Part shown: positions 53,750-61,820 of the stretch, piece by piece | How the letters are laid out: each line of letters opens with the position of its first letter | Numbering within the stretch: position 1 is the stretch's first letter | Source of the DNA: JBFHFS01 sp041583495 | GTDB lineage: Bacteria > Bacteroidota > Bacteroidia > Bacteroidales > Marinilabiliaceae | DNA length: 64,000 nt | Reading direction: 5' to 3' | Assembly: GCA_041583495.1 (NCBI GenBank) | Contig: JBFHFS010000024.1 | Coordinates: 14,038 to 78,037, forward strand | The notes under the pieces: model-generated | Told to the model about the DNA's origin: nothing | Seen by the model: only the letters and a program-made list of their open reading frames with translations | The model's database searches: none | Position numbers and translations under genes: made by a program

Positions 53750-55534
53750 TCAGATTCCGTAGAGCGAGCCATAGGTTTCGCAGGCCCGGTAATCGGAGCC
53801 CTCCTTATCGGTTCCAAAGGCATTCCAGACCGCAGGACGGAAAATTTTAGAATCCTCCACATTGTGCATACACACAGGAATCCGTAACATAGAAGCCAGC
53901 GTAATCAAATCGGCCCCGATATGCCCATAACTGATGGCACCATGGTTGGCACCCCAGTTAGCCATTACAGAATAAACATCCTTAAAGGCGTCATTGTTAT
54001 GCAAACGGGGGACAAACCAGGTCGTTGGCCAGGTAGGATTGGTTCTTTCATCCAGCGCATCATGCACATCTTTGGGCAACTCCACAGTCCATCCTTCAGC
54101 AATTTGAAGCACGGGCCCCAGGCCTTTTACAATATTTAACCGGGACATGGTCACAGGCATCTCCCCGGCCGTTTTAAAGAGCGAGGAGAATCCCCCTCCC
54201 CTGAAATATTCACGGTCGGCCTGAGGCCAAACCGTATTTTCAAGACAGCCATTAACATCCTTCTGAGTCACTTCCCAAAATGGCTTCATCACATTTTTGC
54301 CCTCGGCATCAAGCATCTGACCCGTGGCATCAAGAGTGGTAGAGCCGGAATTGATTAAGTGGATAATCCCGTTTTGAGCGGTCCCGGTCAGGGTTTTTCC
54401 TGTCACGCGTTTTACCGCTTCGGGGCTCCAATAAGTTCTTACATCGGAAAATATTTGTGCTGTATTCGAGAGCAGATGACCAAACATCATTGGCACTGCG
54501 TTCAGGCTATCATTTTCGGTGGCCACAACAAAAGCTTCGCGTATTCCATTCCAGTCGAAGGAGGAGTTAAGAATGGCTTCTGCAAAATCACCGTTGGGCA
54601 TAAAATCGGTCCATTGACGCTGACCCTGGAACCCGGAAGCAAGAGCATTTTTCCCATGCGACTCTTCACCAAATCCGGCTTCTTTAAGTTTGGGGTTTCC
54701 AATCATTAAGTCCCGCATAATGAGAGCCATTTTCACAGATGTTTCCCACTCATACTCTTTACGTTTCTGCTCGGCTTTATTCTTCTCTTTATTCACATCC
54801 TTACCTTCGGGGCAGTTTTGACGGGTCCAGGCAAGGGCTTTTTTAAACTCTTCCTGATCGTAAATGCCCTCATTCATCCGGCGGATTAATTCGGACATAT
54901 CCACCGATTCGTTCCGCATCCCCAAATAATCGTTAAAGAAATTCGTATCCACGATAGAACCTGCAATTCCCATAGAGGTAGAGCCCATCGAGAGATACGA
55001 CTTACCTTTCATTTGGGCCACTGCCAGGCCTGATTTCACAAAGCGCAAAATTTTCTCCTGTACATCTTCAGGAATCGTCATATCATCAGAATCCTGTACA
55101 TCATGGCCATAGATTCCAAATGCATTCAACCCTTTTTGAGCATATCCGGCCAATGCAGCTGCCAGATAGACGGCACCCGGCCGCTCGGTTCCATTGAACC
55201 CCCAAACAGCTTTGGGTGTTAACGGGTCGCTATCCATCACTTCAGTGCCATAGCACCAGCAAGGCGTTACCGTTAAAGATACCCCCACCCCTTCGCTCTG
55301 AAATTTGTCGGCACACAAGGCTGCTTCGGCCACGCCACCAATGGTGGTATCGGCAATAACACAGCTCACCTTTTCCCCACTGGGGAAACGAAGGTTCTCT
55401 TCAATAAATGCAGCGGCGGTCTTAGCCAAATTCATCACCTGATCTTCGAGTGATTCGCGTACACCGCGTTCACGCCCGTCAATCACCGGACGAATACCTA
55501 CTTTAGGCAGGCGACCAATTAATCTGTTGCTCAT
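53750..55534 (-). CDS. fucI: L-fucose isomerase
   Basis: A 594-residue cytoplasmic, manganese-dependent enzyme that converts L-fucose to L-fuculose (also D-arabinose to D-ribulose). It matches E. coli FucI: the start LPKVGIRPVIDGRERGVRESLE, CWCYGTEVMD, GFNGTERPGAVYLA, the catalytic Glu340 in VVATENDSLNA and Asp364 in IFSDVRTYW (E. coli Glu337 and Asp361), and GHIGADLITLASMLRIPV near the end. Length is normal. It lies 190 bases after the FGGY kinase gene on the same strand. It would process fucose released by the GH29/GH95 enzymes of the first region. The aldolase fucA and lactaldehyde reductase fucO are not in the window. Confidence 0.96.
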   Translation of the reverse strand: MSNRLIGRLPKVGIRPVIDGRERGVRESLEDQVMNLAKTAAAFIEENLRFPSGEKVSCVIADTTIGGVAEAALCADKFQSEGVGVSLTVTPCWCYGTEVMDSDPLTPKAVWGFNGTERPGAVYLAAALAGYAQKGLNAFGIYGHDVQDSDDMTIPEDVQEKILRFVKSGLAVAQMKGKSYLSMGSTSMGIAGSIVDTNFFNDYLGMRNESVDMSELIRRMNEGIYDQEEFKKALAWTRQNCPEGKDVNKEKNKAEQKRKEYEWETSVKMALIMRDLMIGNPKLKEAGFGEESHGKNALASGFQGQRQWTDFMPNGDFAEAILNSSFDWNGIREAFVVATENDSLNAVPMMFGHLLSNTAQIFSDVRTYWSPEAVKRVTGKTLTGTAQNGIIHLINSGSTTLDATGQMLDAEGKNVMKPFWEVTQKDVNGCLENTVWPQADREYFRGGGFSSLFKTAGEMPVTMSRLNIVKGLGPVLQIAEGWTVELPKDVHDALDERTNPTWPTTWFVPRLHNNDAFKDVYSVMANWGANHGAISYGHIGADLITLASMLRIPVCMHNVEDSKIFRPAVWNAFGTDKEGSDYRACETYGSLYGI

Positions 55535-55724
55535 AGTTGTGAATGTTTAAAGTAAATATTCAGTAATGGGACATTAGAAGTCAGAGGATAGAAGCTGGAA
55601 GCTGGAAATCGAAAAACGATGACAGAAACGCTGTTTCAACTTTTGGTTCCGTTAATCCCTGATCCTTCTATAATCCTAAATCCTTTTTTGCTTTTTAATT
55701 ATGTGTTCATCTTCTTGCTTTCAG

Positions 55725-57161
55725 CTACTTCCTGCCATACTCTTTTGCCTGAGCCGAAGGATAGATAACTGTTGGCGAATAATCCACCGCCTTTTGGGCT
55801 TCTTCAATGGAGCTGAAAACCCCGGTGCCTTTGAACGTAAAAAGAGCGGCCCCTAAAACAGTCGTCTCCTTTTGATTAATGGTTTTAACCGGAATACCAC
55901 AGATGTCGGCACGAAGCTGATTCCAAAGCTTATTTTTAGATCCGCCACCAACACAAAGTATCGAAGAAGCTTTAAATTTTCCTGCTGTTTCAATGGCCTC
56001 CAGAGCTTCTTTAAGCTTAAATGAAAGCGCCTCCAGGCCTGCCCGGTAAATATGGCCACGGGTGGTATGCATGGTCAGCCCACTGATACTGCCTTCAGAT
56101 TGGGACTTGTGCACCGGATAAAAATCCGGATTGACCACCACCCCATTGCAGCCCGGCTCAATGTTCTCAGCCTCCGCTATCATGGCCGCATAACAGGCGT
56201 CTCCCGACAGATCTGCATAAAAATGTTTCTTCAGCCATTCGAGAGCACCTGAACCAATATAATTCAGGCCAATGTTGTATATACCCGGCATCGCATCCAA
56301 TTCGGTGGTGATGCCCAGTTCCATCTCTCTTTGGGTAGAGGTAAATTGCTTACTGCGGGTCATAAGAATTTCCCATGTACCGGAGCTCAAAACAGGCTGA
56401 TTAAGATCCGCTCCGGATCCCATGAGGGCAAATTGGGTGTCGTGTCCGGCCAAACAAACCGGCACTCCTTGCGGCAGACCAGTCTGTGAAGAAGCCTCAG
56501 CAGTAATGGTTCCAACCACCTCTCCTGCTTCACCTACCCGGGAAAACAGTTTGGAGGGAACCCCAATGGCCCCAAGCACTTTTTCGGAAAAATGGCGGGA
56601 AGCCGGGTTGGCCATCATGGAAGTCCCCACCATAGTCGCATCATTCAACCGCTGGTTGGTGAGCTTATAGTTGAACAACGAAGGCACAAACAAGAAATCG
56701 GTCGCCTGGTCCAACACATCGGGCCGGTGCTTCTTAAACCAGATGAATTTATTAATGGTATTAAAAGCATAGGGATAAACACCTGTATGCCCATAGAGCT
56801 CCTCCAGGGGCATATATTCATCAATATGACTCATTATGGGGGTCGTACGGTCACATTGCCACGAAACAACCGGGTAGAGAAAATGGCCCTCCTTATCCAG
56901 AAATGTTCCGTCTACCCCAAAAGTGGTGGTAGAAACACCGGCAATCCGGCTGGTGTCGATTTGGGAGGTAACCGCCCGCGATGCTTTACACAGTTTTCCC
57001 CAAATGGCCTCAATATCCCAGATCTTCCCCCCGGGTAAATGAGGATCGTCGCTCACCTGGTTGGGATAGGCCTGCGAAGCTTCAATATGTCCGCTGCTGT
57101 TGATGGCCATCACCCTAACATTGGTGGCCCCACAATCAAATATAATGGCTAGCTTGGTCAT
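55725..57161 (-). CDS. fucK: FGGY-family sugar kinase, probable L-fuculokinase
   Basis: A 478-residue cytoplasmic kinase. The N-terminal phosphate motif IFDCGATNVRVMAIN, GVSTTTFGVDGTFLD, CLAGHDTQFALMGSGA, LSSGTWEILM and the C-terminal adenosine motif ILCVGGGSKNKLWNQLRAD with ETTVLGAALF mark the FGGY family. Length equals FucK (482 residues in E. coli). Position next to fucI supports L-fuculose as substrate; L-rhamnulose kinases are related, but no rhaA is near. The gap to fucI (190 bases) contains a purine-rich stretch (GAAGTCAGAGGATAGAAGC), similar to the tract at 35.7 kb. Divergent from an AraC regulator. Confidence 0.9.
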   Translation of the reverse strand: MTKLAIIFDCGATNVRVMAINSSGHIEASQAYPNQVSDDPHLPGGKIWDIEAIWGKLCKASRAVTSQIDTSRIAGVSTTTFGVDGTFLDKEGHFLYPVVSWQCDRTTPIMSHIDEYMPLEELYGHTGVYPYAFNTINKFIWFKKHRPDVLDQATDFLFVPSLFNYKLTNQRLNDATMVGTSMMANPASRHFSEKVLGAIGVPSKLFSRVGEAGEVVGTITAEASSQTGLPQGVPVCLAGHDTQFALMGSGADLNQPVLSSGTWEILMTRSKQFTSTQREMELGITTELDAMPGIYNIGLNYIGSGALEWLKKHFYADLSGDACYAAMIAEAENIEPGCNGVVVNPDFYPVHKSQSEGSISGLTMHTTRGHIYRAGLEALSFKLKEALEAIETAGKFKASSILCVGGGSKNKLWNQLRADICGIPVKTINQKETTVLGAALFTFKGTGVFSSIEEAQKAVDYSPTVIYPSAQAKEYGRK

Positions 57162-57264
57162 TAATATCTTAAATATTAGTGAATGGTTTATGGTGTTGTT
57201 TGCGCATACTTATAAGACCCAGTATTTAAAAAATAAAATTACATCAAGGGGAAGGTGCATACAA

Positions 57265-57300
57265 TGTTTAAAAATGCTATATTTATATCTAATTTAAACA
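57265..57300. promoter_or_regulatory. Inverted repeat in the fucK-araC divergent promoter region
   Basis: TGTTTAAA at 57265-57272 and TTTAAACA at 57293-57300 form a perfect 8-bp inverted repeat with a 20-base A/T-rich spacer, just before the AraC start at 57310. The spacer holds TATATTTA, close to a -7 box. It is a candidate operator for the AraC regulator controlling both directions. Confidence 0.4.
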
Positions 57301-57309
57301 TTCCTTCAA

Positions 57310-58200
57310 ATGCGCTATTTCAGCACCCGGGAAAGGGGAGACCCCTCAGAAGTTCAGCAGACATTTACATCCATGCATATTAAGCTATGGTGTTGTCGGT
57401 ATTGGCAGCTTCAAACATGGAATTGTACGGAGATGGCTTTCCCCTATTGGCGCATTTACTGGAACAAAAACAAGGGTGGCGTAATAGGCTATCATCACAC
57501 CGAATATGCCATGAAGACCGACCATCTCTACATTATTCCTCCCAACACCCCGTTCTATTCCTATATCTTTGACAAGAAAAGAAGCTCTAACGGCATCGAA
57601 GTCTCGGGCAGAAGAATCGTCAAAGGGGAAGAGGAATCGGTCATCGCCCGGAAGGCATTGCTTCATCTTTTTATCCATTTCAACCTTGGCGTGCCCTTCG
57701 ACCAGGTGGAACCCAATATCTATCCGGTGGAATTGAGCCCGTTTCAAATCAACAAGCTGGAATGGCTCACCCAACAGCTGAAGTTAGAACCGGCCCGTTT
57801 CACGATCCCCGTGAGCCTGCATTTGCAGGCCTTGATATTCGATTACCTGGGTAATCTTAAAAATGAGTTATGGAATACCACCCGAATTGATCATCGAATT
57901 CTCGATGCCATCAAACACATCGATAAAAATAAAGACCAAAGCCCGACCAACGCAGAGCTGGCCCTCTCGGCAAATATGGCCATCAACTCCTTTGCCCGCT
58001 TATTTAAAAAAGAAATGGGGGTTACCACCCAGCATTTTATTAAAGAACGCAAAATAAACAATGCCTGCGCCTTGCTCGATCACACCGAACTCTCTATCGA
58101 GGAAGTGGCCCAAAAAACAGGATTTGCCGATCGTTACCATTTTTCCCGTATCTTTAAATATATTAAAGGCGTTTCACCCGGCCGGTATCGCAAAGGATAA
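57310..58200 (+). CDS. AraC-family transcriptional regulator next to fucose genes
   Basis: A 296-residue regulator. The N-terminal ~190 residues form a sensor domain without a clean cupin pattern (CTEMAFPYWRIYWNKNKGG, MKTDHLYIIPPNTPFYSYIF). The C-terminal part has the two AraC helix-turn-helix units: TNAELALSANMAINSFARLFKKEMG and LSIEEVAQKTGFADRYHFSRIFKYIKG, then VSPGRYRKG. Start 57310 fits the homology; Met21 (MHIKLW) is another option. Divergent to fucK-fucI and first in a rightward run with two SDR genes, so it likely responds to L-fucose or fuculose. Distinct from the AraC at 28673. Confidence 0.9.
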   Translation: MRYFSTRERGDPSEVQQTFTSMHIKLWCCRYWQLQTWNCTEMAFPYWRIYWNKNKGGVIGYHHTEYAMKTDHLYIIPPNTPFYSYIFDKKRSSNGIEVSGRRIVKGEEESVIARKALLHLFIHFNLGVPFDQVEPNIYPVELSPFQINKLEWLTQQLKLEPARFTIPVSLHLQALIFDYLGNLKNELWNTTRIDHRILDAIKHIDKNKDQSPTNAELALSANMAINSFARLFKKEMGVTTQHFIKERKINNACALLDHTELSIEEVAQKTGFADRYHFSRIFKYIKGVSPGRYRKG

Positions 58201-58267
58201 GTCACTTGTCCGCAACAAATACAATAGATATTCAATAGAAAACACCGAAATAACCAGGCACTTACCC

Positions 58268-59077
58268 ATGACATCAGCTAAAACAAAGGACAGATCTCAA
58301 AAATATGCACTGATAACAGGAGCCAGTCGCGGGTTTGGCAAGTATCTGGCGCTGGAATTGGCCAAAAGAAAAATCAATACCATTCTGGTATCTCTTCCCG
58401 ACAAAGAACTCTTAGGAGTAAGAACCCAATGCCAAAGCTATGGGGTCGATTGCTTGTGTTACGAAACCGACCTCACACAAAAAGAGAATATCTTATCTCT
58501 GACGCAATGGGTCAACCAACACTTTAACATCAGTATTCTAATCAATAACGCAGGATTGGGGGTAACCAACCACTTTTCGGAAAGTGACCTCAACCACATC
58601 AACGACCTGATTCATTTGAATATTGTTGCCACCACTTTAATCACCCACCAACTTCTTTCGAATCTGCTGAAACAGGATGATGCTTATATCCTTAATGTCT
58701 CAAGCATGGCCTCATTTAGCCCCATCGGATACAAAACGGTTTATTCGGCTTCCAAAAGCTATATTCAGCACTTCTCGCAGGGATTACACGAGGAGCTCAG
58801 AAGAACAAAGGTTTTTGTTAGTGCCGTACATCCAGGGCCTATGAAAACAAATGCCAGCGTAACCAAACGGATTTTACACCAGGGCCTGATCGGGAAGATC
58901 GGATTGTTGTCCCCCCAAAAAGCAGCCGAGATTACTATTCGCCGATTGTTTAAAAGGAAAAAGCTCATTCTGTTGGGGCAAAGAAATTATTTGGTCTGGC
59001 TACTTTTAACCGTTGTTCCGTTAAAGATTAGACTCCCATTGATGTCCAGGTTTGCCCGAAGAGAAATAAATATTTAG
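58268..59077 (+). CDS. Short-chain dehydrogenase/reductase (DltE-like)
   Basis: A 269-residue NAD(P)-dependent oxidoreductase. The chosen start at 58268 (MTSAKTKDRSQKYALITGA) begins after the AraC stop; the longer frame from 58061 would overlap it and adds unrelated residues. Motifs: TGASRGFGKYLALELA (cofactor), LINNAGLG, catalytic Ser in NVSSMASFSP, Tyr/Lys in YSASK and PGPMKT. The last ~50 residues are basic and hydrophobic (LVWLLLTVVPLKIRLPLMSR), suggesting membrane contact as in COG0300 members. The stop is directly joined to the next gene. Substrate unknown. Fucose catabolism is possible from context but not indicated by sequence. Confidence 0.9.
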   Translation: MTSAKTKDRSQKYALITGASRGFGKYLALELAKRKINTILVSLPDKELLGVRTQCQSYGVDCLCYETDLTQKENILSLTQWVNQHFNISILINNAGLGVTNHFSESDLNHINDLIHLNIVATTLITHQLLSNLLKQDDAYILNVSSMASFSPIGYKTVYSASKSYIQHFSQGLHEELRRTKVFVSAVHPGPMKTNASVTKRILHQGLIGKIGLLSPQKAAEITIRRLFKRKKLILLGQRNYLVWLLLTVVPLKIRLPLMSRFARREINI

Positions 59078-60070
59078 ATGATGCCCACAGTATTAGTAAC
59101 CGGAGCCAATGGTCTGCTGGCCACCCATGTAATCATGGAGTTACTCGCACAGGGCTACCAGGTAAAGGGCCTTTTAAGGGACAAACAAAAATTTCAATTG
59201 GGAGAGCACCCACACCTCATGTTGATTCAGGGCGATTTCACACACACCCCTACCATCAGTGAGGCGGTCCGGAATTGTGATTTTGTGATACATGCAGCTG
59301 CACTCACCAATCAAGACCTTATAAATTATGCCCCTTACCAAAGAGTGAATGTGGAGGCGGTAAAGGAATTGATGAAGGCCTCGATAAGGGCAGGGGTCAA
59401 AAAAGTGGTGCATGTAAGTTCGGCCAATGCCTTTGGCTATGGAACCAAAGAGCACCCGGGGAATGAAACCCGGGGGATCAGAAAACCTTTTTCGAAGTCC
59501 TTGTATGCATACAGCAAATGGGAAGGCCAACAGGAGGTCCTTTCCTTTAAGAACCAAATGGAGGTCACCGTTGTCAACCCCACCTTCATGCTGGGCGCCT
59601 ATGATGCCAAACCCGGTTCGGGCAGAATACTCCTGATGGGCTTTCCCAAAAAGATTCTTTTTTATCCCCCGGGGGGCAAAAACTTTGTTGGGGTCCGGGA
59701 TGTGGCCATCGGCGTGCTCAAAGCTCTGAAGCAAGGCAAAAATGGAGAAGCTTATCTTCTTGCGGGAGAAAACCTCACCTACCTGGAATTTTTCAGGAAA
59801 CTCTCCCTCATCACCCACCAAAGCCCGCTCTATATCCGGATTCCCAAGGGGTTACTGCTATCAGTGGGCCTGATTGGAAATATACTTAGGACGTTAGGGA
59901 TGGCCACCCAGCTCTCACTAAACAACATGAAGATACTCTGCATCAATAATTTTTACAGCAACCACAAAGCCTCCGGCGAGCTGGGCCTTCGATTTACGCC
60001 AATAGAAAAAGGCATAGGGGAGGGTATTGAATGGTTTATAAAAGAAGGCAGAATAAAGCAGAAGCCATAA
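59078..60070 (+). CDS. NAD-dependent epimerase/dehydratase (extended SDR)
   Basis: A 330-residue extended SDR. TGANGLLATHV is the cofactor loop, CDFVIHAAALTNQ follows, and the catalytic set is VSSANAFG and YAYSKWEGQ (YxxxK), with VVNPTFMLGAYDAKPGSG. The pattern resembles dihydroflavonol-4-reductase-like and 3-beta-hydroxysteroid-type reductases. The C-terminal part has a hydrophobic stretch (GLLLSVGLIGNILRTLG). It starts immediately after the stop of the SDR gene, so the two are co-translated; they may act on the same small hydrophobic or sugar-derived substrate. Met2 could also start translation. Confidence 0.9.
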   Translation: MMPTVLVTGANGLLATHVIMELLAQGYQVKGLLRDKQKFQLGEHPHLMLIQGDFTHTPTISEAVRNCDFVIHAAALTNQDLINYAPYQRVNVEAVKELMKASIRAGVKKVVHVSSANAFGYGTKEHPGNETRGIRKPFSKSLYAYSKWEGQQEVLSFKNQMEVTVVNPTFMLGAYDAKPGSGRILLMGFPKKILFYPPGGKNFVGVRDVAIGVLKALKQGKNGEAYLLAGENLTYLEFFRKLSLITHQSPLYIRIPKGLLLSVGLIGNILRTLGMATQLSLNNMKILCINNFYSNHKASGELGLRFTPIEKGIGEGIEWFIKEGRIKQKP

Positions 60071-60130
60071 TTGCCGGGTTTGAATGGCCATCGCACTCCA
60101 AGCCACACCTTTACCTGTGCAACCCCGCAA

Positions 60131-60160
60131 ATAGAAGACGCACCCGGGTGCGTCTTCTAT
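60131..60160. terminator. Bidirectional hairpin between convergent genes
   Basis: A perfect 30-base palindrome (ATAGAAGACGCACCC and its complement) without a loop of its own, 61 bases after the epimerase stop and 33 bases past the end of the leftward GH10-like gene. T-runs are short, so it may act as a stem-loop mRNA end as well as a terminator. Confidence 0.75.
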
Positions 60161-60192
60161 TATAAATCCAATGCCAGAGGGTCCAATAAACC

Positions 60193-61311
60193 CTACTTAA
60201 CCTCTGAATAATCTTCATGTATAGCCTTGTCCAGCACATCCCAGTGGGCAGGCGTCATCCGCCCAGGGGTAAAGAGGCAAATCCCTGCAGCACCGTTCAA
60301 TATCGATTCGCGGACCGCATCGGTTAGCTCTTCGGGTATCAATCCGTGATTCTCCGGATCCTTTTCACCAGCCTTTGCTTCCGGGTTGGGACAGATAAAA
60401 AGACCACTGTACAATGGCTTGCTATCATTTAAGGCCGCGACCCCTTCTTTGGTCACCTCACCAATCCATTTGGTATCTTCCAGATAGAAGTCGTTATAGT
60501 TCATGGGATAAAAGGCATCCAAATTCCATTTGTCCCATTCCTGACGCACCAGTTTCCTGGCTATTGAGTTGGGACCGGGAAAAACGGCTGACGAAATGGT
60601 CTTGTTGTTACGGTGTACCATATCTGCCAAACGATTCACCAGGCTGGTAATTAAATCGTAACGGAATTGTTTCCACTCCTCCACCGTAGAGGGATCTTCA
60701 ACCTCTCGGATGTTGATGCCGGTTTGAGCCTGAAAATCGCTCACACACTTATCACAATAACAATAATCGTACTGAGGATACTCCCGATCCATTACCAACC
60801 CGTACTTATCCCACAACCCGGGTGCAAGAATCACATCCGGAAAACGAATGTAGTCGAGGTGTATGCCATCCACCTCGGGAACCTGTGCTACAGACTCATA
60901 GAGCGAATCCAAAAAATTGTATACCCCCTCCCGGTTGGGACACAAGAAAGTGTAATAGCTGGCATAAGCAGGTTTTTCAAGAGCCGACTCACCCAGTCCG
61001 TTCACGCCATACCAGTCGGGATCGAGCCTGGTTGAATCTTTTTGAAGCATGGCAGGAATCCAGGCCTCAAATTTCAATCCCGCTTCATGGGCTATTTTAC
61101 CCACGCGACGGTAGATCTCAGGATCATGGCCACCGTTATACATAAGGGCATCCACGCCTTTGGATTTCAAATCGGCAAAATTAGCCGCTATTTCCTGATC
61201 GGTAGCCTCTCCCGGACCGCCCATCCAGGCATGCACAGGGATTTTACTCTCCTTGGGAGCACTACAACTCCACAGCAAAAGCGAAAGGAAAAAGACAAGT
61301 AGACGATTCAT
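60193..61311 (-). CDS. GH10-like (GHL10) lipoprotein, putative glycosidase
   Basis: A 372-residue predicted lipoprotein (Cys16 in LLWSC). It has a (beta/alpha)8 pattern with HAWMGGPGEATDQEIAANFADLKSKGVD at the start and the hallmark DGIHLDYIRFPD of the glycosyl-hydrolase-like 10 family, seen in YngK-type proteins. A CxCxxC motif (CYCDKC) lies near residue 180 and parallels CQCDNC in the DUF4838 lipoprotein. VFPGPNSIARKLVRQEWDKWNLDAFYPMNYNDFY is typical of the late barrel. The substrate is unknown; related proteins act on peptidoglycan or polysaccharides. It is a single gene convergent with the SDR pair. Confidence 0.82.
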   Translation of the reverse strand: MNRLLVFFLSLLLWSCSAPKESKIPVHAWMGGPGEATDQEIAANFADLKSKGVDALMYNGGHDPEIYRRVGKIAHEAGLKFEAWIPAMLQKDSTRLDPDWYGVNGLGESALEKPAYASYYTFLCPNREGVYNFLDSLYESVAQVPEVDGIHLDYIRFPDVILAPGLWDKYGLVMDREYPQYDYCYCDKCVSDFQAQTGINIREVEDPSTVEEWKQFRYDLITSLVNRLADMVHRNNKTISSAVFPGPNSIARKLVRQEWDKWNLDAFYPMNYNDFYLEDTKWIGEVTKEGVAALNDSKPLYSGLFICPNPEAKAGEKDPENHGLIPEELTDAVRESILNGAAGICLFTPGRMTPAHWDVLDKAIHEDYSEVK

Positions 61312-61722
61312 TTCAGATGGTTTAATTGATTAAAATATAGAAACATATAAATTAATTACACAAGTTACTTCACAAACCCCGTAAAACAAAGCCCAAAAGA
61401 GAACAATTCACCCTTAAAACAGGTTGTTAAAAAAAAGTTTCACCGCCATTCAGTTCGATGTTGAGATAGTAACCCTGCAAAAATAGAAAGTCTATTGAAT
61501 AACTGAGCTATTTTGTGTGCCTGGCAGGAATTAAAAGGCAAAAACAATTCTTAATTAGAATTCCCCGACAAAAAAAATTAAAGCCCCTTGGGTCTCCGCC
61601 TGAACACTTGATCAGGGCACGGAAAGGAATCCCAAATCCAGTGCCCCCCACGATGCTGAACTCGACAACAAGTAGCACCTGGAAATAATATTATCACAGT
61701 TGGAAATTGTTCCGTAAAAGAC
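61312..61722. other. Intergenic region, no gene seen
   Basis: A ~410-base stretch between the GH10-like gene and the htpG terminator. No ORF with protein-like content and no clear palindrome cluster was found. The part just right of 61311 must contain the promoter of the GH10-like gene, but I could not pick boxes with confidence. Confidence 0.5.
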
Positions 61723-61753
61723 AAAAGGCAACTCCTGTTCGGAGTTGCCTTTT
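61723..61753 (-). terminator. Intrinsic terminator of htpG
   Basis: A perfect 13-bp stem (AAAAGGCAACTCC / GGAGTTGCCTTTT) with loop TGTTC, 67 bases past the htpG stop. On the minus strand a T-rich stretch (TTTTGTCTTTT) follows. Confidence 0.9.
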
Positions 61754-61820
61754 ACATAAATTAGTTTGCTGACGTGATAAGGTTAACCCTAAGGAAAGTC
61801 AGCTATTTCCCTTACGGCAC

